Shown: positions 47,891 through 59,676, counted from the stretch's first letter. The stretch: 64,000 nt of DNA from Phylloscopus collybita (GCA_027886175.1 JAJNNQ010000026.1:10268001-10332000); one strand, 5' to 3'. Notes: a model not told the origin generated them from the sequence alone. A program made the numbers and translations.

Positions 47891-50800
47891 CTGTTACTAT
47901 AATCACAGACGTGTTAGAGGTGGTATTGAGATAACTTCTGCGTCCCCTGATTGGCAATCTGTCTGGATGGAGTGACAAAGAGGAGACTAAGGGGGCAGGT
48001 CAAAGGAGAAAAGTAGCACTCAATAGATACTGAATAGAGATAGTGACTAATTTGTCAACAATAATTTGATAAGATACACTTTCCTGAAAAGTTAAATTCT
48101 TATATTTATCTGTCCAAAGTGCCTTGCTATTTCCACAGAGATTTCTCTTTGGTCTGTATTTCTTTCATGCTAAGCTTATTCACTTCCTACCATCTAAAAG
48201 TTTTGATGGTTTATTAGCCTTAACTCTACAGAAATATTTTTAATTTATATCAGATATTTCATGGGCATAACATCTGACACAGGCATCCTGAAAACAGAAC
48301 AAAATTGAATCTGTTTACTCAAGTTCCATTCCCAAAGGTCAAGGATCAGAGAAGAGGCATTATCATGTGTTTATCCCACTGTTAAAGTTTACGGAGCTAC
48401 AAACAGCAACAATACAGTTTTATTGTACAAACAGATGAAAAAAAATCAACTGAGCTCTCTGTCCAAGTTTAATTAAGTCTGCAGTTTAAATAGTGCTTTC
48501 AAGAAATGCATGAGCTTAGCACTCCTTTTTTTGCAGATACTAAGCTTGTTAACTAGACCTGCCACAAGAAATGGGCAACCTCCCCCCCCAAAACAACCCT
48601 GAGTGGATGAATGTGAAGCAAATGTATTAAAACAACTGGAACAGCTCTCTGTGGAAAATGCGTTGCTCAGCAATAAGGACAATTCATTAATATTTCCAAG
48701 CTAGGAAGATTTGGAGAAGAACCCACTTGGAAGGAAACCAAGTTAGAATACGCCCAATTACTGGGCTTTAAATGCTTCCAAGATTTTTTAGACAGTTTTT
48801 CTGGTTCGTGTCGACAAGTGTTCCCTTTTGGCATCCCAGCCCTTTCCTGGGCATACCAACAAGGCATATGCAACAACCTAACCTCATCAGCCCAGGGCAC
48901 CAGTCCAGCCTTCTCCTGGCAGCTCTGCTTCCCAATCGTCTTCACTGTTTATTACTCATCCAAGCAACAGCTCACAGAGAGCATTGGTAGTGTTCATGCA
49001 GCTATTTGAACTGACTCAGAAATAAAGTTGTCCAGTTAGGTACAGGGAAAAGAGAGGGATTGAGGACAATGAAATCATACTGTTTCATAAACACATTGCC
49101 ATTACCTTTAACTTAGTGCACTAAATTGCAGCAATATGTCATTGTGAGGCATTTTATTCCCGTTACAGCACGTACAGCATGTAGTAGGAATCTGATATCC
49201 AAACCAGAAATCCAAAAGCTGGCTTGAAACACCTCTGTCTTAAAATGTATAGCAGCATTTTTTGTACAGTGAGATGAACCTAACCCTAAAGTGACAAGTA
49301 GTGCCACGGAGAGACAACAGCTCTGACTGATAAACATGAATATGCTTTTATCACCAGTTATTTGCACAGAGAGATTAGAGTCAGATCACCATCAATACTG
49401 TAAATATTTAAGGACTAATTTCTCAAACAATGCTGTAAGAGATGAACCAATTGCCATTTGCTGACAATGTGGCAGTCCACTCTCCCTCGCTTGGTTTATA
49501 CTTATGCAAGCTACCTCCATCCAGGTCAGTGATGTAAATGTGGAATTAAGTCTCTTCCTGGACTCTTACTTTGATGTATTTGAGTTTTTCATCTTTCTAT
49601 CACTTCTATCAAAATAGACATAGTCTCTGAGTTTACCTATTTGACAAGGTCCTTTAAGTGGCCAACAATTTTATGCAGATTTTATTTATTGCCACTGTTT
49701 CAAGTATTTCTCTAAAGCTGTTAAAATCAAAATGCCCTTTTCCCTTGTTAGTCTCTCACTTTCAAGTCAAAGAAGTCTTTCTTACAGTGGCATTTACATT
49801 GGATTGTAATTGCTGTCACCACATATTTCATATATCAAATATTTAACTTATCATCTCAAAGCTCCTAATCCTTCCTTTTTTATTTCCCTTTGTCATCAAT
49901 AACTTTCAAGATGTGAAAAGTCAGTGTTCTCTGTCATCTCTGTTTGAACACTGCATTTAGACACAAGATGTCTCCAACACAAGCCTCTTCAGACTATTAA
50001 AAACTCCCTTGTCAGCTTAATGCAAGGGAAAGTATATTGATTTGCATTTCAATTCAGCCAAGGATATAACTATAAACAAATAACTTTTACTGACTGAAAT
50101 CCTAAAATGAAGTTTCTCTCTGAATGTACACTCTTATTTTAAGCAAATTTTAGGAAGACGAAGTTATTAGCACAGTCAGAATTAAATTTGTGAACCAATG
50201 TGATAAGTATTCATGGAAAAGTTGCCAGGGCTCCATCTAGAATGACCCAGAACTGAGTTAAATTTCTTACAACCATTTCCCCATACACTACATGCAGACT
50301 ATTAGGGCCATTCATAGATTTCTATCTCAACTTCTGATATGCACAATGTAATTTTGAGAGTTGATAAGCTGGAGAGGGTTTGGAAATGAAAATGTAATAA
50401 TTTGAGTATTAGAAGTCTAGTTCAAAATGGATGAATAAACCAAATCTATGTAACAGAATAAACAGAAAGGCTATGACCTAAATGTGATTTCAAGCATGTT
50501 CATAAAGGAAACATCTCAAGATAAACAATCATTAAAGGAGCAGGAATTACTATATTACCTGGAAATTGGATATTGCCACAGTTTCACAATCCTATTCCTA
50601 ACCATTAGGTTGATATTTTTATATTAAGTGGAAAGATCTGAAGTCCATTCTAAAAAAAATTGAGAATGTTGAAAAATGAATTAATACATTATTCTACACA
50701 TTCTGTTTAGCTATAGTTATTGATGCAATACTTGGTTCCTACTATAAGGAATTTGCCTTGCTCAAAGTGACTATTCATTGTCTTAGTTTTCATTTCTTAT

Positions 50801-51723
50801 CCTGCGAGGTCTTGTTCGTTCCTTTTCTTTCCTTCTTTTTTTTTCTGTCAGAGGAAGTAAGTACATTGCAAGGTCAGACCACAGCTTATTCTGACTTGTA
50901 ATAACCCCAGCAAAGGAGCTGCAATTGGACAGATCCAAAGCCATAATCAGTTTGGGGATGACATCCATGAACAAGGAAATTCCTCTGCTTGGAGGCATGA
51001 TTTCACAGGTGATGAGTTCTAGCCATGTAGGAAATGTAAGTGGTCTAAGTCTCTCTAATGTGTCTCCTGAAGAGCAAAGGCTACAATCAACTTAAAAGAA
51101 CTCTCCTCCTCTGACTTCTCAAGAGTGTCAATCCCAGGTACTGTTCCATAAGGGTGTATAGATTCCTACTGGTCTTTGATTTCAGTGAGGCAAAAGCAAC
51201 AAAATATTACAGGAGATCTAATTCCAGCCCTTGTAAAGATAATGAATGGCTGATGTTCAGTATTTCTGAGAGTATTGTATAAAGATTAGGTGTTTAGCAG
51301 TCCTGCAAACTTCCTGTAGAGTTAATGGGGACAGATCAATACCACTGTAAGCTGCTTCATCCCAACTCTATGATTACTGTCTCAAACAGGGTGAACAACT
51401 TGCCCTTTGCAAGGCCTTCATTCTCTGTAGAAGGAGCTTGGACAAATACTTTGGATCAAACTGTAAACCGCTGTGAAAGAGCAAGTGGAAAAGTGGTATA
51501 AGAACAAGATCATGTAATGATTTGTTCTCACAGAGAAATGCTCTTTAATAACATGTTTAACTTTACAGTGTGCAACACATCCCCAAACTTGGTCACAAAA
51601 TTTGTAAGGACTTTTGGCAGGAAGCAAGCAAGCACAACTACCATATGTTCATCTTTTGCACTAGGGGCAAGGAACATTTCTCCAGCTCCTGTAACACAGG
51701 AAACAGCCAGACATATGCAAGTG

Positions 51724-51851
51724 AAAAAACAAACAAAACAAAACAAACAAAAAACCAACCAAACAAAAACCAAAACAAAACAAAACCACCACAAACCCAT
51801 GTGTACATGTATGCATATGTGTACCTATGTATATATATTTGTGTGTGTGTG
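51724..51851. repeat. CAAAA-type tract followed by a TG/TA microsatellite
   Basis: About 70 bases of caaaa/caaac/ccaaa units (51724-51795) are followed, after a short spacer, by alternating tatata-ttt-gtgtgtgtgtg near 51828-51851. Open frames that read KQTKQNKQ-like or FVCLFCFV-like peptides across it are by-products of the repeat. Confidence 0.88.
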
Positions 51852-53219
51852 ATTTACTATATAGCATTCGAGCCCAGTGATCACACTTTGAATGACTGGA
51901 TATTACATAGATATTAGGTGATACATGTGAACTAAAATCCACAGTGAATCAAATTGTAATATATCCATTGAGATCTCATTTCAGAGAAAACTCATCTCCA
52001 TTCAGCTTTCAAGCTTGTGTCCCAGACCACATCTGTAGGAAAGCACTGAAATGGTCACAAGCTCTCAAAAGAACTCAAGCCCATTTTCACAATACTGGAG
52101 GATGATTCATGCATTTCTAACAAAATCAGGCAAATGTAGTGGTTTCAGATGGAGCCCTGCTCTGAGAATTTGAAACAAAACTTGAGTATTAGCTATAAGC
52201 AAAATGTCACTATAGTCTCCTTCAATCAAGTGTCAAGGTTCTGAGCAGCTTTGGCACTGCTGATGAAAGGAATTTCACCTTGTAGAGGAAAACATTTTGC
52301 ACTTGTGAACCATTGACGGCAATTACAATCTCACAATGGCTAGATTTAGTACCCAGAGTAATAAAATCTCAAAAACGATCATGCAAACTAGAAGGAATAA
52401 CATCAATATATCACTACTTTCATAAACTATGACTGTGAATCTCTAGTTATTTAAGTTGTATTGAATAAGGGCAGCTAGACTTCTTTTAGGATGTGTAATA
52501 ATATATCTTGGAAATATTTACAAACCACTAATTTTATTTGTTAAACTATTGAACTATATAAGTTACGAAACTTATTTCTAGAGCTGATGTGTTTGATGAA
52601 AAAGAACAACAATAAAACCTTGAAAGAGTTTAATAACACCAGGCCAAAGAAAAACAATGAAATTCAGTTCTTTCGTGCTGATGAATATCTTGTTCCTTCC
52701 TTCCTCTCAGCTAAAGAGTGGATTTCAGTAACTAGAACCAAAGTGTCTTATTTCAATTCTAAGCTGTCATGATCTGTAAGCAAAAGAGGTAAACTATACG
52801 TTAGGTGTAATTTTTCTATTATTCTGCATAGCATAAGGTTGAATATAAGTGGGAGTAAAACTAATGCTTCTAATGAGCAGGAATAAAACTCACATCCTCC
52901 AGTGTCATATTTGCAGATGATGATATGTTCCAGGTGCTCCTGTATTCATAGGTTTTACTAATTAGAGCAAAAAAAGAGACAGTATAAAGCAGCAGTCTTT
53001 GCTCACAGCCCCACAAACTCCTGTAGTTTACTGTTTACCTTGATGTTAATATGGTATATTACATATAATAATGAAAAATCTAATTTCTATTTTTCCAGTC
53101 TAAGAGAACAGGTATGATGAACACATTTTGAATTCATTAAGGTCAATGGAAGAAATGGCTGCATTGAAAATATGCTTACAAATATTCTGGAGAAATATCA
53201 CATGTATCTATATGAATAC

Positions 53220-53480
53220 ACGCAGGTAAATATATACATATTCACGAGGCGAGACTGCCACGCTAAGTCAATTATTTACTTCTGTCATTAGTATGGTTAT
53301 TCATGAGACATATTCTGGCATGACACACATTGTTTATACCACGCTACCTGCTGTAGCTCTTAATTAGTTAGTGTCCTATAAATACCAATTTGCACAATGC
53401 CTAAAATCAATAAAAATAATGTTCTATTTAAAATTAATTAAGCAAAGTGCTAGCAAATGAAAAGATGAGTCCATGACTTC
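53220..53480. promoter_or_regulatory. Candidate enhancer-like stretch rich in homeodomain cores
   Basis: This unique stretch contains cgaggcgag, tcaattatttac, attcatgag, ttaattagttag, cctataaatac and aattaattaagc, a dense set of TAAT/AATTA cores, with three CpGs in the first 60 bases. There are no simple repeats or mobile elements. It resembles the composition of developmental non-coding elements, but that resemblance is only suggestive. Confidence 0.25.
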
Positions 53481-53564
53481 TCTTTAGCACAACTGGAAAC
53501 ATTAAAACAAATGTTCCTGTACAGATCAATGATACCCCTGTACAGTTTTAGCACACTTGTTTGA

Positions 53565-53685
53565 GGCCCCGAGACACGCATTCACACGTAGATAACACGC
53601 ATTCGTCGGCACATAACCACCCCAGGCTTGTGTAAATGTGTAACTTGAACCCGCTGAATGGGTGCACACAATAGCGTTTATTGAA
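53565..53685. promoter_or_regulatory. CpG-retaining patch with two ACACGCATTC decamers 21 bp apart
   Basis: About 120 bases hold roughly nine CpGs in a window where CpG is otherwise rare. The decamer ACACGCATTC occurs at 53574-53583 and 53595-53604, a start-to-start spacing of 21 bp, about two helical turns. The spacing would place two bound factors on the same face of DNA. The function is inferred; no gene or promoter is visible next to it. Confidence 0.3.
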
Positions 53686-53871
53686 TTGTTTCAAGTTTCC
53701 TATCAAGGCTTTGTTTCCTTCCCTCTTATCCAAGTCTTCAGATTTCTAGAAGGTTTTCTTTGATGTGTGCTCATAAACACAGAGGGATTTCCCCTCCCTT
53801 CTCCTTCCCTTCAATTCCCTCTTTGTGCTTGGAATGGCAATTCAACAATTATCCTTTGTCTGTAACTAATT

Positions 53872-53897
53872 TATTTGTTTGTTTGTTTGTTTGTTTT
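53872..53897. repeat. (GTTT)n microsatellite
   Basis: Six tandem tttg units, pure. Confidence 0.92.
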
Positions 53898-55430
53898 GGC
53901 TTGGGGAGATGAAATCCATACAGAAGAAGGGTTTTTGGCATCCTTGCAGTAGAGGAGAGCAACCCCTCGAATGGAGGATATTTTTCAGTCACTTTTACTG
54001 TTTCCTACAAGCTGAGGCATCAGGATACAGCTATTTTCAATTTGCCAACGTGCCTTTACAAGTGAGGCTATAGCATTTATTGTAAAAAGGAGCCCTCCCT
54101 TTTATTTTGTTGGTACTTATTCCCAGTCAGTTAAAAATTACTTCCCCACTCCCTCATACGTTTAAAATTTTCTCTAGCAGTAGAAAATCTCTCTCCTCTC
54201 TTGCTGAAATTTCTTATAAAGGATACAACAAAATCACTGCTTTCCTCCTAAAAATAAAGGGTCTGTTCTTCTACCCCACCAAAATTTTAGTAGAAGCCTT
54301 TCACAGTTATCACATTCCACTTTCTTTCTCACCCACTGTATTAGATAAAATGAGAATTTGTGACACTTTGTATGTACTTTCTCTTGAGAGACACATAGTG
54401 TCTTTTTTACTGGTTTTTTAACAATGAAAGTTTGAACAGCAAACTTCCTTGTGTGGTTTCACTCCTTCAACATGCAATGCTCCAGCTGTCATGAAATTTA
54501 TAGGTTTTTTTAAACTAAAGCACTTAGCATGACTGTCATTAAAAACATTTGCAAATCTGAAGTGATTGCAATCCCACATCACCCCCCACTCCATGAAGAT
54601 GCTATGGCTATTGACATGGTGGACTGAACAGCTATTTTTTAGTGAGATCTACCACATCTTCTTCTCTCTGCTGAAGAATTTACACCTGTGAGTGGTGGTG
54701 GTGAATTCTAACCTAATATAAAAGTCTCCACAACAAATAACATAATTAAGAGTAGGAGTTATTCTCAGCCCTTATTTTACTGTTTTTTATAAGAATGGCA
54801 TGTCATCAGAGTGTTTCATGCTTAAATGTGTCCAACTTGACTACCATACAACTGGTTCTCCTCTTACACTATTCATACACTGTTATATTGTCAGGCTTAT
54901 ATCTAAGTCAAAAATATGTAAGAGGGTCAAGGTTATGGTCTTTTGTGTAAAGCAAAACCAAACAATGTTTCTTTGAAAATGTGTCCTGATCCCTTGCTGC
55001 TATCATCTTCCATCTAACCTAAAGTAATGTCATTGGAGTAAATGATGTAAAATTTTCAGATTATGGATGCCAAATTCACCATTTAGAGTTTTAAGTCTTT
55101 CTATTTTCCCTGACAAACTTCCACATTAAAAAAAGATTAAAAAACCATGAACAATAGATATATCCAATGTTAATTAGGACCCAGTTCAGAATATTCACAA
55201 AGCAACTTATTTTTCCAATATAGAAGGTTAGTGAATATTGGGGAGAAAAAAGTGGCAGAAACATACAGACACCACACACTGGTCTCCTAGTATTTCATTA
55301 CATTTGGATCAAAAAGACAAGTTTGAGGGATATTTTGGACTTACTAGGATACTCAAAAGTTTTCTTCTCTGTTACCATCTTCCAACCTAGGTGCAGCTGA
55401 ACTCTGTGTCTCTGAGATCATTCCCATCTC

Positions 55431-55470
55431 TTCATGCTGCTTCATGCTGCTTCATGCTGCTTCATGCTGC
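55431..55470. repeat. Perfect 10-bp tandem repeat, four copies
   Basis: ttcatgctgc is repeated four times without error at 55431-55470, about 105 bases upstream of a CR1 insertion. Confidence 0.95.
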
Positions 55471-55574
55471 TTTTCTGGAAAAGCAATGGCTTTAAAACTC
55501 TTTTGCTTTTCCCCTAGGAAAATACTTTTGAAGCAACAATCAGTGTTGCTCACTTTTAAAGCACTGCTTAGCAA

Positions 55575-56692
55575 GAGCAGATGAGCAAGCAGGCAAGGGA
55601 GGGAATTGTCCCTCTCTGCTCTGCACTGGGAAAGATTCACCTTCAGTCCTGGAGACAGTTTTGGGCACCACAGAATAAGAAAGGGCTATAGATGTAAGAT
55701 GTAAAGCTATTAGAGAGTGTCCAAAGGAAGGCAGCACAGATGGTGAAGGGCTGTGAGGGAAAGATGTTTGAGGAGGGGCTGAAGTCACTTGGTCTGTTCA
55801 GCCTGGAGGGAACTGAGGGGAAACCCCATTGAGCTCTACAACTTCCTCATGAGGGGAAGAGGAGGGGCAAACACTGATCTCTTCACTCTTGTGACCAGTG
55901 ATAGGTTCCAAGGAAATGGCCTGAAGTTGTGTCAAGGGTGGGTTAGGTTAGACATCAGGAAAAGGTTCTTCACCCAGCTGGATACTGGAACAGGCTGCCC
56001 AGGGAAGTGGGCACAGCACCAAGCCTGACAGAGTTCAAGAAGTGTTTAAACAATGTTCTCAAGCATGTGGTGTTCTTGGGGCAATCCTGTGCAGGACCAG
56101 TATGGGAAATAGTAAAGGATGAAGACTTTCAGAAGCTGTGAAAGGAGGCCTCAGAAAGAGAAAGAGCAGAGAACTTCGACCTAGCTGTAGCTGCAAAGCC
56201 TGAAAGTAGAGAAGATACAATAATACAGTAAACAAGGACATGAAACAATAATTTGAGTTTTTAGGTTTAGCTAAGATAGAACTTTAGACTGCAAAAAAAT
56301 ATGCTTAGCAAGATAGTAGAAGATTTTAAGCTTAATAATGGAGTATTGTGCATTGTTAATAGAAAGCATACAAGCAAGCATTGCTTGAAGCAGGTGCACA
56401 TGTGCTTTCAGTGATTGACTAAAACAATTTTTATAAGCTTTAGCAATATGCCATTGACTAGAAAACTTTTAAAATGCCCTGTAACAAAGAGATCTTTGGC
56501 ATCTCATGGTAGACGAGAGCATGGACCATGTCCTGTGTCTCGCCCTGTAGCTGAAACTAGTGCCCAAATAAAACTCCTGATGCATCACCTGTGGCCCATC
56601 CCATTTGTGAAAAATGCCAACAGACCAGGGCTTGTATTTCAGTGACTTTGTGGGTCCCTTCCAAGTAAAATATCTTTTCTGTGATTCTGTGT
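55575..56692 (+). mobile_element. CR1 LINE 3' end, interrupted by a solo LTR
   Basis: A 5'-truncated CR1 copy in plus orientation, in two parts (55575-56100 and 56623-56692) around a later LTR insertion. The first part begins with gggaattgtccctctctgct and a cagttttgggcaccacag block. It then passes through cttggtctgttcagcctgga, and it still reads a piece of the ORF2 C-terminus near 55880-55985 (SDRFQGNGLKLCQG, RLDIRKRFF), where the family has SDRTRGNGLKLCQG and RLDIRKNFF. It continues through gaacaggctgcccagggaag to gcaatcctgtgcaggaccag. After the LTR, the 3' end resumes with gtgggtcccttccaa and the terminal ctgtgattctgtg. The frame is broken upstream by stops, so the copy is dead. Confidence 0.93.
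56095..56628. mobile_element. Solo LTR (522 bp) nested in CR1, TSD GACCAG
   Basis: The CR1 sequence is interrupted exactly after GACCAG (56095-56100), and the same hexamer recurs at 56623-56628, where CR1 homology resumes. The insert, 56101-56622, ends in TGCCAACA, a standard LTR 3' terminus. Its 5' end, TATGGGAAA, looks like a mutated TGTTGGCAA. Inside are a TATA-like tttttataagc (about 56428-56438) and a polyadenylation signal AATAAA (56567-56572), in the order expected for U3-R on the plus strand. It shares no block with the LTRs at 32.05 and 41.21 kb, so it belongs to a different family. No internal retroviral sequence remains. Confidence 0.85.
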
Positions 56693-57479
56693 TTCTTTTG
56701 ATTTTTTATTTTTCCTTTTCTTTTTCTCTGTAATTGATTTGTTCGATTTCTCCCTCGTTTTCCCCTATTTGGTGAATATTTTTAAGCAGAAAACAAGTGA
56801 CACATGTAGTTTCATCCATGGAAAATAAATTACTGAATTAAAAAAAATATTCATTATATAGAGAAATTGCTATGCATAAATAACACTACTTGTCCCTGGA
56901 AAGAAAGCTACCTTTACTCTTTTGAGTAAAAACAAACAATGTTTGAATACAAAAAAAAAGGTCATCTTTGCAACTTAGAAGGTACTGGGCCCTTTGTGTT
57001 CAGGTATAATTTACCTTGTAAATTCACCAATTTGTTAGAAAAAAAGTTGGTCAGCATTCTCTAAAATGATCTGTCACAACAGGGTGCTACTTAAGCCACC
57101 TGAAGTACGTCTGACTTTGCACTGCTTACCTCTGCAAGTGGCTGTAACAGTGTACACTGAAACTAAAGTGGACATCACATTTGCACCTTAAAGCCTGGGC
57201 AATGAAATTAAGTCTATCCAAGCGCATTACATGCCTGCCATTGTCTGCCACACAGCCAGCCAGCTGTGGGCTCTAGGTTTTATTATTACTACTGGTATTA
57301 TTATTATCATCGTTACTATTATTGCATCCTGTTTTCCTTCTCGTATTCTGTCGTGACTATGATTTTCCTGTGGCTAGTGCCCGGACACTAAGGCATGAGT
57401 GGATGTACAAGCATGGGAGCACTTAGCAAGGCAAACTGGAGCCAAAGAGAGGGAGCCTGCTTTCCTTTTAGCTTCCTGA
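56693..57479. other. Unique sequence, no gene
   Basis: No gene. A pyrimidine-rich stretch follows the CR1 end (about 56693-56765). An imperfect ATT trinucleotide tract lies at about 57278-57326. Otherwise it is ordinary unique DNA. Confidence 0.6.
57278..57326. repeat. Imperfect (ATT)n tract
   Basis: Interrupted tattattac/tattattatcat units over about 50 bases. Confidence 0.75.
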
Positions 57480-57765
57480 AAATAACTAAGCTCGTAGCTC
57501 TGGAAAGTGCACGAATTGCTAATGCCCGCCGCAAACACTGAAAGGCATGTGGCTCTCCTCTGCCTGCCTCCTGCTCCCGTCGTCAGAGGGGGCTCCGGGA
57601 GCAAAAGGTCAGGGGGATAATCCTGCACCTGCAGCTCACAGAGGGTCGGGTGAGCTTTTCCCGACCGGTCCTGCAGTAATTGATGCTAATTGTTATGGAG
57701 CCAAGGCGCCCTTCCACGGAGGAGCAGGTGGGAGCCTTTGTTGTGCTCGGGACCATTAAACTAAT
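57480..57765. promoter_or_regulatory. CpG- and GC-richer patch with homeodomain/SOX motifs
   Basis: About 13 CpGs occur in roughly 285 bases, and GC is clearly above the surrounding DNA. At 57677-57698 the sequence taattgatgctaattgttat carries two TAAT cores and a SOX-type ATTGTTAT. Open frames cross it on both strands (84 and 70 codons) without recognisable domains. It could be an orphan CpG island, a first exon of an unrecognised transcript or a developmental enhancer; I cannot choose between these. It is too short and only moderately CpG-rich for a textbook island. Confidence 0.35.
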
Positions 57766-58166
57766 AACAAGCTTACAATTCTCTGCACAGGCTTAGGAGT
57801 ACAAAGGCACAGGCAATACTTTGGAAAGCTCCTTAAAAGGTTTACTGGACATCTTCTGACACAATGAAGTAAAAGTCCCTGAGAGTGAAAGGGCAAAACA
57901 AAATGAAGAATAAAAAGGGCAGTACCTGCTGATTGATGAAGCACTGAGCAAACCTGGGAAATGTGACTTTGGGAGGTTTAAAATGCATCTGGCAGCTTCT
58001 GTGGAGACCGAGATTTTGCACCCTGTTGTCTGTGGGAAGAGTCAGGTGGAAGCAGCTACATCTGGGACCTTGAGAGGTCCCAGGGAAATTTTCTCAGGAG
58101 CTGTCCATCTGTTTGCAGGTTATGATGTGAAAGGATAGGCTCAGCAAGGGGACTGAAAAATGAGAG

Positions 58167-58324
58167 GGAAAGGAAAGGAAAGGAAAGGAAAGGAAAGGAA
58201 AGGAAAGGAAAGGAAAGGAAAGGAAAGGAAAGGAAAGGAAAGGAAAGGAAAGGAAAGGAAAGGAAAGGAAAGGAAAGGAAAGGAAAGGAAAGGAAAGGAA
58301 AGGAAAGGAAAGGAAAGGAAAGGA
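58167..58324. repeat. Pure (GGAAA)31 pentanucleotide tract
   Basis: About 158 bases of uninterrupted GGAAA units, purine-only on the plus strand. It is both a direct and a mirror repeat, so it can form intramolecular triplex (H-DNA). Open frames across it (KGKER repeats on plus, LSFPF repeats on minus) are artefacts of a five-base period. Confidence 0.97.
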
Positions 58325-59233
58325 GTCCAGCTGCTAATATCATATTGGATTATGGTCAGACAAAAAGCTAGTGACTGCTTATACTAAAATGATGTGTGTT
58401 ACTTCTTTTTCCCTTTATCTATTTTCAGGGTTTGTTCCCTCCACCTCCTGCAGACCACCAGCAGGAGGAAAGGAGTGTAGTTTGCAGGAGTGAAAACAGT
58501 ATATACTGAAAGATACATCCCAGAGTTTTGCAATCCTATTTGTGGCACTTCAGTGAATATCACAACATTATACACAAAATAAGAACTAAACACTGAAAGC
58601 ACTATAAATGAAAATAACACCTTAAAATAAGAAAAAATACACTAAATTGATATATTTCTGTGTATGGTTTGTGTACCCTGTGTGATGTGCAAAAGGATTG
58701 TAGAAATAATAAAATAATTATCAATAGCCCACTGAAGCATTCTTTTATTCAAGCAAACAGACAAAATGAGGTAAAATAAAGGAAGAAAAAACAAAATGTA
58801 GGCTAATTTTAACAGGCTTGTAAATAAGTCTGGAAACACCATTCAAAATGGCCTGTGAATTTCTCAGAAACCAATTAGAGAGTCCTTTTAAAAATTCCGG
58901 AGTAGATGACCTTTTGGATAGGTTTTTCTCATCCCTGATACACAAATCTGTGATTTATAATGCAATCAGTGGATTGCATTAAAAAGTTAATGCATGCTGC
59001 TTGAGGATGTCACATCCTGCATTGAGTGGTATAGATTATATTGACTACTTTATGTAATTTACTGTTCTTTTTTTCAGAGTCTGACACTGAGGTGTAGTTA
59101 AGCTCCTAATTTAATCATGTGCCTCTTAGCATTATGGGATCACCGTGCCTGGAGAAACTGATGTGATGATCCACTAAAAAGCCTGTTACATGTCTAAAAA
59201 TTTTTAAAAAAATAAAAATAGAAAGGAGGGTTG
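58325..59233. other. Unique AT-rich sequence, no gene
   Basis: No gene; open frames are under 75 codons and AT-driven. A CTCF-like ccaccagcaggagg near 58456 was considered and not accepted. Confidence 0.6.
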
Positions 59234-59291
59234 TTTTGGTTTGGTTTGGTTTGGTTTGGTTTGGTTTGGTTTGGTTTTTTTTTTTTTTTTT
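59234..59291. repeat. (GGTTT)n followed by T17
   Basis: Eight ggttt units, preceded by a variant ttgtttt, run straight into 17 T residues at 59275-59291. It is a pentanucleotide repeat with a homopolymer end. Confidence 0.93.
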
Positions 59292-59671
59292 GGCAGGAAG
59301 TAAACTAGAGACAGAAACAGGAGAAATCATCTGTGGAAAAACATAAACCTATTCAGACACCACATGGAGACACTTTCAGATGCAGATGTCAGGTGAGTCA
59401 CAAATCACCAGATACCTGCTCCTCCAGATCTGTTCTAACAGTCTTGGATGTGTGAACAACTTTGGAATTCTGGAAACAGAACCCAAACCCTTTAATTTGG
59501 TCGGCAGAAATCATGAATTTGTTTTAAGAATCATGGTAATTAAATGGAAACAAACAAGACCAAAGACATAAGCTGGGCTTTTATTTCTCTCTTCAGTCCT
59601 AGAACCATAGAGGCTTGGCTTTACCAGTAGCTCAAGTATTAGCAATCCATTTTGTTTCTTGATAAAAATGC

Positions 59672-59676
<5 letters not shown>

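Larger units (their letters stand above)
45646..55430. other. Unique AT-rich sequence with candidate regulatory stretches, no gene
   Basis: No supported gene in almost 10 kb. Overlapping frames of 84-115 codons at 51.5-51.95 kb arise from a CAAAA-type tract and a TG/TA stretch, not from coding. Candidate regulatory stretches at 46.25-46.45 and 53.2-53.7 kb are listed separately. Simple tracts are at 45915-45933 (T19), 46956-46973 (T-rich), 51724-51795 (CAAAA), 51828-51851 (TA/TG) and 53872-53897 (GTTT). A 25-bp duplication is at 47841-47890. Confidence 0.65.

Noticed and set aside
49276..49287. ctaaccctaaag as an interstitial telomere repeat
   Set aside because: Only one unit; no TTAGGG array.
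51517..51942. Frames of 90-115 codons on both strands
   Set aside because: Generated by CAAAA-type and TG/TA simple sequence.
58056..58387. Repetitive proteins (LSFPF and KGKER repeats)
   Set aside because: They are translations of a GGAAA pentanucleotide repeat, which is open in every frame without a stop.
58454..58469. CTCF-like ccaccagcaggagg
   Set aside because: The right half departs from the CTCF core (the key GGC is missing); too weak to call.
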